Origin: Syntrophus sp034006265
Lineage (GTDB): Bacteria; Desulfobacterota; Syntrophia; Syntrophales; Syntrophaceae
Direction: 5' to 3'
DNA length: 21,137 bases
NCBI GenBank assembly: GCA_034006265.1
Contig: JAVETB010000044.1
Span: forward strand, 1-21,137
The notes under the pieces were generated by a model. It was given only the letters and a program-made list of their open reading frames with translations. It ran no database searches and was not told the DNA's origin. Position numbers and translations under genes: made by a program. Positions 14,128 through 21,137 of this stretch are shown here, in pieces (position 1 is the first letter of the stretch; each line of letters begins with the position of its first letter).

Positions 14128-14901
14128 ATGTATCTCGTTTATCTCGTTACAGGTCTTTTGGCAGGTGTCGTAGGTGGATTGCTGGGAACGGGCGGCTGCG
14201 CCCTCATGATGCCGGTGATCCGTTTCGGTTTTCATTTTGATCCGGCCTTCGCCGTGGGTACGACCCTCACGGCAGTTGTTTTCACCGCCGGTTCGGGGGC
14301 AATTCAGCACATCCGCATGAAAAACGTGGACAAGAAAACCGCCCTGCAGGTCGGATTAAGCGGCGTCCTGGGGGTCGTCATCGGCTCCATTGCTTTCGGG
14401 TATATCAAGGCCTATGGGGACGTGATCGATCTGATCATCGGACTCGCTTTCATCTTCGTATCCCTGCGCATGCTCTATGAGGGACTGCTGGGAAAGACGC
14501 CTCCCCCGCCGATCGGCACGGAAATGCCGGGAACGGTCGCTTCGAAATCCCTTCTGGGAACCTGTATCGGTTGCCTGACGGGCATTATCGGTCTTGGAGG
14601 TGGTTACGCCTTGGTGCCGTCCTTTCTTTACTTCCTGCGTGCGCCGATGAAGCTGGCCATCGGCACTTCCATGGCCGCCTTTGTCTGGATGGCTCTGGTC
14701 GGGGCCATCTTCAAGATCTATCAGGGCGTGGTGGATATTCCCGTAGCGGTCACGATGGGAGTGGGGGCGCTGATCGGCGCCATTTACGGCGCCAAGCTCG
14801 TTGCCAAATTCAAGCCGAACGTTCTGAAGTCCCTTTTCGGCTTCCTGTTCCTGTACGTTTCCCTTAAATATATTCTTCTTTATTTCGGAATTCATATCTG
14901 A
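14128..14901 (+). CDS. TauE/SafE-family anion permease
   Basis: Inner-membrane protein of 257 residues with about eight helices in two repeats. The first carries GVVGGLLGTGGCALMMPVI and the second GIIGLGGGYALVPSF, the paired glycine-rich motifs of the TauE/SafE (sulfite/organosulfur exporter) family. The start ATG 14128 follows AAAGGAGG at ideal spacing; an upstream TTG at 14113 is part of the ribosome-binding region. It is downstream of its likely repressor, with an operator in the 85-base gap, and ends in a strong terminator, so repressor and exporter form one unit. The substrate is unknown; sulfite, thiosulfate or a sulfonate would fit the family. Confidence 0.9.
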   Translation: MYLVYLVTGLLAGVVGGLLGTGGCALMMPVIRFGFHFDPAFAVGTTLTAVVFTAGSGAIQHIRMKNVDKKTALQVGLSGVLGVVIGSIAFGYIKAYGDVIDLIIGLAFIFVSLRMLYEGLLGKTPPPPIGTEMPGTVASKSLLGTCIGCLTGIIGLGGGYALVPSFLYFLRAPMKLAIGTSMAAFVWMALVGAIFKIYQGVVDIPVAVTMGVGALIGAIYGAKLVAKFKPNVLKSLFGFLFLYVSLKYILLYFGIHI

Positions 14902-14929
14902 GTCCCTAATAGTCTTCATCATATGGCAA

Positions 14930-14985
14930 AAAGTGACATGCCCGATCCGGCATTGCTTCCGGACCGGGCATGTTACTTTGCTTTT
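14930..14985 (+). terminator. Rho-independent terminator after the TauE/SafE gene
   Basis: A long stem (AAAGTGACATGCCCGATCCGG at 14930-14950 against CCGGACCGGGCATGTTACTTT at 14959-14979) has one G-T wobble, one mismatch and an 8-base loop. It is followed by TTTGCTTTT. It begins about 30 bases after the stop codon. Confidence 0.8.
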
Positions 14986-15267
14986 CCTCAGATTCTTCTC
15001 TCCCTTTGTTTGCTTTTCTGTAAACAAAAGGAGAAACCCATGAGAACATGCCTGAGTTCGTTCTGCTTTTTAACGGTTTCGGGCGGCACGGCGGAACAGC
15101 ACAGGATCTGCATAAGCCCATATTCCATTATGTGGATACATACTATTCACTTGGACACCCCTACTGGATATTTATGACACATGCAAGATACAAAATTTCC
15201 AAATCATAATCATGCCTATATCGCTGTATTCCACCGCTGCTTAAGGTTCGGAACACCAAAAATTATC
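14986..15267 (+). other. Intergenic stretch with one doubtful 45-codon frame
   Basis: After the terminator there is no convincing gene. ATG 15040 has a good Shine-Dalgarno (AAAGGAG) and opens 45 codons to TGA 15177, starting MRTCLSSFCFLTVSGG, but the product has no recognisable motif and its end is not protein-like. It could be a leader peptide, a remnant or chance. The AT-rich right part leads into the promoter at 15268. Confidence 0.3.
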
Positions 15268-15296
15268 TTGGCATATGTATCGCCATTAAGTAATAT
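15268..15296 (+). promoter_or_regulatory. Promoter of the OB-fold/CDF/ABC gene series
   Basis: TTGGCA (15268-15273, 5 of 6), a 17-base spacer and TAATAT (15291-15296, 4 of 6). It predicts transcription from about 15303, only some 17 bases before ATG 15320. Confidence 0.5.
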
Positions 15297-15319
15297 GAAT
15301 TCGTTAAGGCGAGATAAAA

Positions 15320-15688
15320 ATGAAAACCTTAATGGTCATGGGTGCGCCTTACCAGGGGCTATACGATCCAGCCAAGCTGGAAACCCTCACCGGAGTTGTC
15401 GTGGGAATCGAACAGGCTGTTCCCATGAAAGGGATGAATCAGGGGATCGCGCTGACGGTCAAAACGGATAAGGAAACCATTCCCGTGCACTTGGGGCCGA
15501 GTTGGTATTTCGAACGCCTCGATACCACGATAAACAAGGGAGACCGGGTTGAAATCAAAGGAATCCGAACCACTTATTGGGGCAAACCCGTCATCATCGC
15601 GGGGGAAGTCAAAAAGGGCGACAGGCTTCTCGTCCTCAGAGATTCTTCCGGTGTTCCTGTCTGGGCCGGGTGGAGCTGGGGCCGATAA
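15320..15688 (+). CDS. Small OB-fold-like protein, function unknown
   Basis: A 122-residue protein. The core LTGVVVGIEQAVPMKGMNQG, LTVKTDKETIPVHLGPSWYF, then DRVEIKGIRTTYWGKPVIIA and GDRLLVLRDSSGVPVWAGW, looks like a five-strand OB fold. This is the type labelled 'DNA-binding protein' in databases but usually periplasmic. Relatives as I remember them carry a signal peptide; here the N terminus (MKTLMVMGAPYQGLYDPAK) has none, and the promoter 24 bases upstream leaves no room for one. Either this member is cytoplasmic or its 5' end was replaced. The start is supported by AAGGCGAG. It stands first in a series leading to metal export and envelope genes; a metal- or haem-related role is possible but not shown. 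Confidence 0.7.
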   Translation: MKTLMVMGAPYQGLYDPAKLETLTGVVVGIEQAVPMKGMNQGIALTVKTDKETIPVHLGPSWYFERLDTTINKGDRVEIKGIRTTYWGKPVIIAGEVKKGDRLLVLRDSSGVPVWAGWSWGR

Positions 15689-15692
15689 TGTG

Positions 15693-15740
15693 AAAGCAGG
15701 GGAAAACTCTGCAGGAGGGCCGGGCCTTTTCCTGCTTTAT
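15693..15740 (+). terminator. Weak terminator-like hairpin
   Basis: Perfect arms AAAGCAGG (15693-15700) and CCTGCTTT (15731-15738), with AAAA/TTTT and GC-rich pairing inside. No clean T-run follows, so it may only attenuate read-through into the CDF gene. Confidence 0.35.
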
Positions 15741-15768
15741 AAAAATACTCCGGAAAGGGGAAATTCCT

Positions 15769-16692
15769 TTGGAACATCATCACCATCACCATGAAGCGCC
15801 GGCATCGCTGAAAAATCTGGTCTTCGCCATGGTGATCAACGGCGGAATCGTGGTCTTCGAGATGATTTTCGGTCTGCTCATCCAGAGCATGGCCCTGATC
15901 TCCGACGCGGTCCACAATCTGAGCGACATCGCGGCCATGGGCTTCAGCTACTGGGCGGAGACGATTTCCCGCCGCCCCGCCAATGCAAGAAAAACATACG
16001 GCTATCGGAAGGTCGAATTTGTTGCCGCTTTTGTCAACAGCATCGTCCTTTCAGTGGTCATTGCCTTCGTTTTCTGGGAAACCCTCAAACGACTGATGTC
16101 GCCACCCGAAATCCCCGGGCAGGAGATGCTCTGGGTCGCCGTTGTCGCCCTTATCGGCAACGGGACAGCCACATGGCTCCTGCAGAAAATCTCGGGGCAC
16201 AATTTCAACATGAAAAGCGCCTGGCTTCATTCGCTGCAGGATGCCCTGCTTTCTCTCGGGGTCATCGTGGGCGCCCTGTTGATTATGTTCTTCGGCTGGC
16301 CCATCATCGATCCGCTGATTTCAATGGTCATCTGTATGTTCATCGCCCGCGAGATCTACAAGATTGTAAGGCACACCGTCAACGCCCTCATCGACGCCGT
16401 GCCCCCGGACATCGATTATGTGGAAGTCCGAAGCGATCTTCTGGCAATTCCTTCCATTGTGGAAGTCAACGATCTGCACATCTGGCAGACCGGCGCCAAG
16501 CAGCGGCTGCTATCCGCCCATCTTAAATCAGACATGGATTTTCCGGACCATGAGAAGATCATCAACGCGATTCAGAAGATGCTCATCGAGAAATACGGGA
16601 TCAATCATACAACGATCCAGATCCTGCCATCATCGGCCGGAGAAATGAAATACTGCACCCATTGCAACGCATGGATCAAGGATCAGGAATAA
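15769..16692 (+). CDS. Cation diffusion facilitator (CDF) metal exporter
   Basis: Inner-membrane divalent-metal/H+ antiporter of 307 residues with six helices and a cytoplasmic C-terminal domain. TM2 has SDAVHNLSD and TM5 has HSLQD: two HxxxD sites, the zinc-type arrangement of ZitB/CzcD-like members. Between TM3 and TM2 comes the family RKTYGYRKVEFVAAFVN. The C-terminal domain has VEVNDLHIWQTG and INHTTIQIL, and the tail has CTHC. The start must be TTG 15769, since no in-frame ATG occurs before TM1. It gives M-E followed by six consecutive histidines, a natural metal-binding tag. Weak Shine-Dalgarno GGAAAGGGG. It is 45 bases before the ABC ATPase gene. Zn2+ (or Co/Cd/Fe) export is the likely role. 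Confidence 0.93.
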   Translation: MEHHHHHHEAPASLKNLVFAMVINGGIVVFEMIFGLLIQSMALISDAVHNLSDIAAMGFSYWAETISRRPANARKTYGYRKVEFVAAFVNSIVLSVVIAFVFWETLKRLMSPPEIPGQEMLWVAVVALIGNGTATWLLQKISGHNFNMKSAWLHSLQDALLSLGVIVGALLIMFFGWPIIDPLISMVICMFIAREIYKIVRHTVNALIDAVPPDIDYVEVRSDLLAIPSIVEVNDLHIWQTGAKQRLLSAHLKSDMDFPDHEKIINAIQKMLIEKYGINHTTIQILPSSAGEMKYCTHCNAWIKDQE

Positions 16693-16736
16693 GTTCAAGG
16701 ATAAAAGAAAAACGGGTCGGAAAGAAAGGAGTAAAG

Positions 16737-17435
16737 ATGAGTCTTGTCGTTGCGGAAGCGATTACGAAGGATTATCGAACGGGTGACATCACTATACGGG
16801 CCATTGGCGGCATCAGTTTTGCCATCGACACCGCCTCTTTTGTCTCCTTCATCGGTCCCTCGGGGAGCGGGAAAACGACCCTGCTCAACCTCATCGGTTG
16901 CCTGGACGCCCCTACCTCCGGCCGTCTTACCGTGGCTGGCACGGATGTGGGGACACTGGATCGCCGGCAGGGCGCCGCGTTCCGGGGGACCAACATTGGT
17001 TTTATCTTCCAGGATTTCAACCTCCTGCCGGTGCTCACGGCTTATGAAAACATTGAATACCCCCTGATCATGGTCCAGAAGGTCCCGCCGGAAGAACGGC
17101 GGCGGCGCGTGACGGCGCTGCTGACAACAGTGGGCATGGCGGATCAGGCGAACAAGCGGCCGGACCAGCTCTCAGGCGGGCAGAAACAGCGGGTGGCCAT
17201 TGCCCGGGCTCTGGTGACGGATCCCAAAATCGTTCTGGCCGATGAACCCACAGCCAACCTGGATTCCCACACGGCGCACACCGTCATCGAACTGATGAAA
17301 AAGATCCGGGATGAACGCCGGACCACGTTTATTTTTTCCACCCATGACCAGAAGCTGGTCGGCGAGGTGGAGGTTCTTTTTACCCTCGAAGATGGTCTGC
17401 TCAAAGGCAGAAGCAGTGGGGAGGATAAGCCATGA
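16737..17435 (+). CDS. LolD/MacB-type ABC transporter ATP-binding protein
   Basis: Cytoplasmic ATPase of 232 residues. Walker A is GPSGSGKTT at 40-48, Q-loop FQDFN at 91-95, signature LSGGQKQR at 145-152, Walker B IVLADEPT at 165-172, and switch histidine STHD at 201-204. The motif set matches the LolD/MacB/FtsE subfamily, which works with FtsX-like permeases (mechanotransmission) rather than import. The start ATG 16737 is set by AAAGGAG; an earlier in-frame ATG at 16662 lies inside the CDF gene. Its last bases overlap the permease start (ATGA), so the two subunits are translationally coupled. Confidence 0.94.
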   Translation: MSLVVAEAITKDYRTGDITIRAIGGISFAIDTASFVSFIGPSGSGKTTLLNLIGCLDAPTSGRLTVAGTDVGTLDRRQGAAFRGTNIGFIFQDFNLLPVLTAYENIEYPLIMVQKVPPEERRRRVTALLTTVGMADQANKRPDQLSGGQKQRVAIARALVTDPKIVLADEPTANLDSHTAHTVIELMKKIRDERRTTFIFSTHDQKLVGEVEVLFTLEDGLLKGRSSGEDKP

Positions 17436-18670
17436 TGGATCTCTATAAAATCGCCCTGCGGAACCTATTGCGCTACAAGCGCCGGACGCTGCTCACGGCC
17501 TCCCTGATCACAATCGGCGTTGTTTTTGTCCTGGTTTTCATGGCCGTTTCCGGATCTTTCAAGGCCATGATGATCGGCCAGATTACCGACGCCATGCTTG
17601 GTCACATTCAGATCCACAAAAAGGGGTATGTCGCCTCCATCGACAATCTCCCCCTCAACCTGAATCTGAAGGCCCCGGCCATCACCCGGATAGAAGAGGC
17701 GCTGCGGCAGCAGAAAGACATTGAAGCCTACTCGCCCCGCCTCAAGTTCGGGGGTCTCTTCAGCAACTTCAACGAATCGACGAATATCCGCCTCAATGGC
17801 GTCTATCCCGACCGGGAGTTTAAAACGGTTCCGCTCCTGACTGCGCGTATTGCTTCGGGAAAGAAAACCCTCGGCAAGGGGGAAATCTTCATTCCGTCTC
17901 TGCTGGCCAAAGGGATGAAAGTCAAGGTGGGCGATCCCGTCGTCATCGTGGCAACGAACAAGGATGGGTCCGTCAATGGAAAACCGTTCGTCGTGGCGGG
18001 TATTCTGGAAAGCGTGACGGGTCCAGGAGGACGGGACGGTTACATACACATCGAGGATGCCGCGGAAGTTCTCCGGATGCCGGAGCTGGAAATCAGTGAG
18101 GTGGCCATACGCCTGAAGGATTTTGACCGGCTGCAATCGACTTTCCAAGAGCTGGAGAAAAGGTTGGCCATGGAATTTGAGAAGGATGGTAAATTCCCCC
18201 TGGAAATCCATACCTGGGAAGGCCTGACGCCATTCTTCAATATAGCCCGGATGCTCGACATCATGACCTTCTTTATCAAGCTGATGCTCGTGGCCCTAGT
18301 GCTCATCAGCGTTCTGAATGTGATGATCATGGCCGTTTACGAACGGATTCGGGAGATCGGGACGATGGCTGCGATCGGCACGCCTCCCGGCAAGATTCTG
18401 GCCTTGTTCATGCTGGAGGGGTTCTCTCTGGGCGTCCTGGGAACGCTCATCGGTTGCGGGGTGGGCATGCTGCTGATCTTCATCCTGAACCTGGCTCACA
18501 TTACCTTCAATTTTGGACAGCAGCAAGGGCTGCTCCTGGAGGCTTCGATCCGCCCCGGGGCGCTGTTGTCGATTTGCGGAATTGTCATCATCGTCTCGGT
18601 TCTTGCCAGTCTGCAGCCAGCCTTCAAGGCCTCGCGCATGGAACCGATTACCGCCCTGCGGCATGTTTAG
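17432..18670 (+). CDS. FtsX/LolE-type ABC transporter permease
   Basis: Inner-membrane permease of 412 residues. TM1 is at about 19-42 (RTLLTASLITIGVVFVLVFM), followed by a large periplasmic MacB-PCD-like domain at about 45-270, then three C-terminal helices (from about 275, 325 and 375) with the FtsX hallmark VYERIREIGTMAAIG. The end LQPAFKASRMEPITALRHV is typical of LolC/E and MacB. It overlaps the ATPase gene by 4 bases and is followed after 15 bases by a LolA-like gene, so the complex most likely moves a lipid, lipoprotein or hydrophobic compound out of the inner membrane (inference). Confidence 0.92.
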   Translation: MMDLYKIALRNLLRYKRRTLLTASLITIGVVFVLVFMAVSGSFKAMMIGQITDAMLGHIQIHKKGYVASIDNLPLNLNLKAPAITRIEEALRQQKDIEAYSPRLKFGGLFSNFNESTNIRLNGVYPDREFKTVPLLTARIASGKKTLGKGEIFIPSLLAKGMKVKVGDPVVIVATNKDGSVNGKPFVVAGILESVTGPGGRDGYIHIEDAAEVLRMPELEISEVAIRLKDFDRLQSTFQELEKRLAMEFEKDGKFPLEIHTWEGLTPFFNIARMLDIMTFFIKLMLVALVLISVLNVMIMAVYERIREIGTMAAIGTPPGKILALFMLEGFSLGVLGTLIGCGVGMLLIFILNLAHITFNFGQQQGLLLEASIRPGALLSICGIVIIVSVLASLQPAFKASRMEPITALRHV

Positions 18671-18685
18671 CTGAAAGGAAAAACC

Positions 18686-19420
18686 ATGAAGATGAAATTT
18701 GCATTATCTGTTCTGTTGCTCCTGTTGATGGCGTCCCCGGCGTTTGCCCTGGATGGCACGGCGCTGCTCAAGCAGGTGGACCGGAACCTGAACCCCGAAT
18801 CCTACGAGATGTATCGGAAACTGATCAACGTGGAGCCCGATGGCCGGAAGAAGGAATTTACCCTCTTTTCCGTGAAAAAGGGTGCCGACAAGATCGCCGC
18901 CGTGTTTCTCGCCCCGGCCAGTGAAAAGGGGCGCAGTACCCTGCGTCTCGGCGACAACATGTGGCTGTATATCCCCAACGTGGGGAAACCGATCCGCATC
19001 ACGAGCCTCCAATCCGTTGTCGGCGGGGTTTTCAACAATGCCGATATCCTGAATCTGGATTACGCCGTGGAATACGATGTCGCCCGCGTGGAAGATGCAG
19101 GGAATGAGCATCTCCTTTACCTCAAGGCCAAGACCCGGAGCGTCGCCTACGACCAGATTAAAATGTGGGTGGATAAAGGTAAAAAGCTGCCGACCAAGAT
19201 CGAGTGCCTCACCGAGGCGAACCTGCTCATCAAGACGATCTATTTCAAGGATCACAAGGATTTCGGCGGCGGGATCGTCCGGCCCGCCGTCATTGAAACG
19301 GACAGCCCTCTGTACAAGGGTTACAAGTCCATCATGATCTACGCCAAAATCAAGAAGCGGTCTTTCAAGGATGAGGTCTTCACCCTGACGTATATGCCGA
19401 ACATCGAGTCGTTGCGGTAA
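18686..19420 (+). CDS. LolA-like periplasmic outer-membrane lipoprotein-sorting protein
   Basis: Exported protein of 244 residues. The signal peptide is MKMKFALSVLLLLLMASPAFA with cleavage at A-L-D. The body has the LolA-like pattern: YEMYRKLINVEPDGRKKEFT, DKIAAVFLAPASEKGRSTLR, LGDNMWLYIPNVGKPIRI and a C-terminal VFTLTYMPNIESL. It is longer than E. coli LolA and belongs to the LolA-like family found beside LolD/FtsX-type transporters. Shine-Dalgarno AAAGGA. Position between the permease and a barrel protein suggests it ferries the transported substrate across the periplasm (inference). Confidence 0.9.
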   Translation: MKMKFALSVLLLLLMASPAFALDGTALLKQVDRNLNPESYEMYRKLINVEPDGRKKEFTLFSVKKGADKIAAVFLAPASEKGRSTLRLGDNMWLYIPNVGKPIRITSLQSVVGGVFNNADILNLDYAVEYDVARVEDAGNEHLLYLKAKTRSVAYDQIKMWVDKGKKLPTKIECLTEANLLIKTIYFKDHKDFGGGIVRPAVIETDSPLYKGYKSIMIYAKIKKRSFKDEVFTLTYMPNIESLR

Positions 19421-19435
19421 GGGTGGAACAACCGT

Positions 19436-20779
19436 ATGCGGCCGGTCCGATTCAGGAAGGATTTCCCCGTGCAGGCCCTGATCTGGAGCGCAGTCCTGGT
19501 GATCGGCATCCTGCTGTTTTGCGTCCCTCTTGTCCGGGGTGAGGAATCCTACACCTTCGACGTTGCGGAAATCGAAAAGAAGCCCTATTCCTTCGGCGGC
19601 TATGTGGAATTCCGCCCTGTCCTGAATATCCTAGACAAGGATGCCGCCCTCTACCAGCTTCAATATTATTATAAGGACCCGCGATCGAACCTGATGGAAT
19701 GGAACGGCCGTCTTCAGTTGGAGGGCAGCTATGAAAAGGGTATAGGCCGGGTGTATGTCAAAACGAATACAGACCTGAGCTACTCATCCTTTGCCGACGG
19801 CGACGAGCGGTCGGCTTTCTTCGAGGCCTACGGGACCCTGAAGCCGTCGTCGGCCTGGAAGGTGGAAGTGGGAAAAAAGAACCTGAAATGGGGGAAAGGA
19901 TATGCCTGGAACCCAGTCAATTTCTTTGATCGTGTGAAGGATCCCAATGACCCGGATTTGTCTCTCGAAGGGAACATCATGGTCACGGCGGATTACGTCC
20001 GCAGTTTCGACGGCCCGCTGAAAACGCTGGCGATCACCCCGGTCCTGTTTCCTGTTTACGATCACATCAACGACGACTTCGGCATCAACAACCGGCTGAA
20101 TGTCGCCGCGAAGATTTATCTCCTGTTATTCGACACGGATCTGGATTTCATCTATGCGGCGGACGGCAGCCGCACCGCCCGTTACGGCATGGATTTTTCC
20201 CGGAACCTGACAACAAGTTTTGAGATGCACGGAGAGCTGGCCTATATCAAGGACTTTCAAAAGCCGGCGCTGGATGCCGGCGGAATTGTCCGGTCAACGA
20301 CCGAGGATGCGGTCAGCGGCCTGATCGGCATCCGTCATCTGACGACCTTCGATTTGACCACCATTTTGGAATATTACCACAACGGCACGGGGTTCAGCGC
20401 CGATGACATGGAAAACTATTTCCGCTTTATCCGCAGCGGCTATCAGCTCTATCAAACAACGGGGAACGACCAGAAACTTCGCGCCGCCCAGAAGCTTGCT
20501 ACGGGCGGCTACGGCCGCGCCGGCCCCACGGAAGATTACCTATACCTGAGGCTGAGCCAGAAAGAGCCATGGGACATCCTTTACTTCACGCCCGCCCTGA
20601 CGGTTATGGTCAATCTTAACGATTGGAGCCACAGCATCACACCGGAGCTGCTCTATACAGGCATCACCAACCTGGAACTCCGGTTCCGCGCGAGTTTCAT
20701 CCGCGGCTCCCGGGACACGGAATTCGGAGAAAAACAGAACGACTACCGGTTCGAGTTCCGGGTGGGGTATTACTTCTGA
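19436..20779 (+). CDS. Outer-membrane beta-barrel-like protein of the ABC/LolA cluster
   Basis: Exported protein of 447 residues. The N terminus MRPVRFRKDFPVQALIWSAV, then a hydrophobic stretch to VPLVRG, is a signal peptide; the mature part starts near EESYTF. The rest is alternating short beta-strands with aromatic girdles (GGYVEFRPVLNI, GRLQLEGSYEKG, FRASFIRGS), and the C-terminal strand DYRFEFRVGYYF ends in Phe, the outer-membrane insertion signal. No catalytic motif was seen. I do not recognise a named family; similar barrel proteins regularly follow LolA-like genes. It is the last gene of the series, so ATPase, permease, periplasmic carrier and barrel could form an envelope-spanning export path. 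The Shine-Dalgarno is weak (GGTGGA). Confidence 0.8.
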   Translation: MRPVRFRKDFPVQALIWSAVLVIGILLFCVPLVRGEESYTFDVAEIEKKPYSFGGYVEFRPVLNILDKDAALYQLQYYYKDPRSNLMEWNGRLQLEGSYEKGIGRVYVKTNTDLSYSSFADGDERSAFFEAYGTLKPSSAWKVEVGKKNLKWGKGYAWNPVNFFDRVKDPNDPDLSLEGNIMVTADYVRSFDGPLKTLAITPVLFPVYDHINDDFGINNRLNVAAKIYLLLFDTDLDFIYAADGSRTARYGMDFSRNLTTSFEMHGELAYIKDFQKPALDAGGIVRSTTEDAVSGLIGIRHLTTFDLTTILEYYHNGTGFSADDMENYFRFIRSGYQLYQTTGNDQKLRAAQKLATGGYGRAGPTEDYLYLRLSQKEPWDILYFTPALTVMVNLNDWSHSITPELLYTGITNLELRFRASFIRGSRDTEFGEKQNDYRFEFRVGYYF

Positions 20780-20962
20780 CGTTGACGCTGGTGTTTCCTT
20801 TGGCCTGCTTTATGGCATAATTGGTATGGTTATCTTTCCCGGCTATTCAGAGAAAATGAAGAATGATCATGCTTCTATGGGAAAGTATTTGATTTATCAG
20901 CACTAATGATCTAAAGGAAGTGCATAATTATTTTGAAAAGTTGTGTCTATGGATTGTTTGGT

Positions 20963-20998
20963 ACAGAAAGAAGCCAGCTTCTTTCTGTCTATCTTTTA
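20963..20998 (+). terminator. Terminator-like perfect hairpin between the barrel gene and the next gene
   Basis: A perfect 11-bp stem (ACAGAAAGAAG 20963-20973, CTTCTTTCTGT 20978-20988) with a 4-base loop, followed by CTATCTTTTAA. It lies about 185 bases after the barrel stop. The rest of the 20780-21052 gap is AT-rich with nothing else recognisable. Confidence 0.6.
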
Positions 20999-21052
20999 AT
21001 TTGTAGCGACATACAGATCTATTAAATTTCTTGTTGTGCTAAACAAGGTTTT

Positions 21053-21137
21053 ATGAACAAAAAATTTCCAATTCTGGAATATGACTCAACCCGCATTGCT
21101 TTTATCGAGCCTTCAAAGGTCATCGCGCCCCTGGATA
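21053..21137 (+). CDS. Start of a probable nucleoside phosphorylase, cut by the window edge
   Basis: ATG 21053 with AAGG five bases upstream opens 28 codons that run off the right end. The visible N terminus MNKKFPILEYDSTRIAFIEP, then SKVIAPLD, resembles the start of a family of nucleoside phosphorylase-like proteins (COG2820 type) as I remember it. No catalytic residue is visible, so the call rests on this short stretch only. Confidence 0.5.
   Translation, partial: MNKKFPILEYDSTRIAFIEPSKVIAPLD

Overview
The window reads as a chromosomal stretch from an anaerobic, deltaproteobacterium-like (Desulfobacterota-type) bacterium. This is inferred from the moderately GC-rich coding style, a MoeA protein fused to a periplasmic-binding-like domain, the ACR3/ArsP/thioredoxin arsenic cluster, and an ABC/LolA-like/beta-barrel envelope cluster. 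No rRNA, tRNA, transposase or CRISPR array was seen.

Layout. (1) 1-1285 (-): a potassium channel with RCK domains, running off the left edge, with a clear sigma-70-type promoter at 1415-1443. (2) 1559-6057: a molybdenum block. A MOT1-type molybdate/sulfate transporter (+) converges on two moeA genes (-), the second carrying a C-terminal substrate-binding-like domain. A promoter with an internal dyad precedes the first moeA. (3) 6437-8911 (-): a thiol-metal-type operon made of a cysteine-rich MarR regulator, an ArsP/SO_0444-like permease with four vicinal-cysteine clusters in a loop, and then two small genes that are the oddest part of the window. (4) 9002-13605 (+): an arsenic-resistance operon (arsR, acr3, a second ArsP-type permease, a small CxxC thioredoxin), then a deletion scar joining a lipoprotein leader out of frame to a CcdA that has lost its first part, then an RseC-family protein. 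(5) 13672-14980 (+): an ArsR-type repressor and a TauE/SafE exporter, flanked by two copies of the same dyad, TTGGC-N6-GCCAA, with a strong terminator at the end. (6) 15268-20779 (+): an OB-fold-like protein, a CDF metal exporter with a native six-histidine N terminus, a LolD/MacB-type ATPase, an FtsX-type permease, a LolA-like periplasmic protein and an outer-membrane-barrel-like protein, ending in a terminator. (7) 21053 to the right edge: the start of a probable nucleoside phosphorylase.

The main point for follow-up is 6437-7093. Each of the two small genes after the permease has a Shine-Dalgarno sequence and ATG, and a frame that is open to its end except for exactly two in-frame TGA codons (adjacent in one gene; after a Cys in the other). 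In the downstream gene the TGA pair is followed at once by a SECIS-like hairpin. This allows a reading as two new double-selenocysteine proteins in a thiophilic-metal operon. A competing reading is that both genes have paired, compensating frameshifts, because a second frame across the same stretch is also protein-like and has more coding-like third positions. I lean slightly to the frameshift reading. Both are set out so they can be tested.

The theme of the window is metal and metalloid handling: Mo uptake and cofactor insertion, arsenite and probably organoarsenical export, divalent cation export, and thiol-based sensing.
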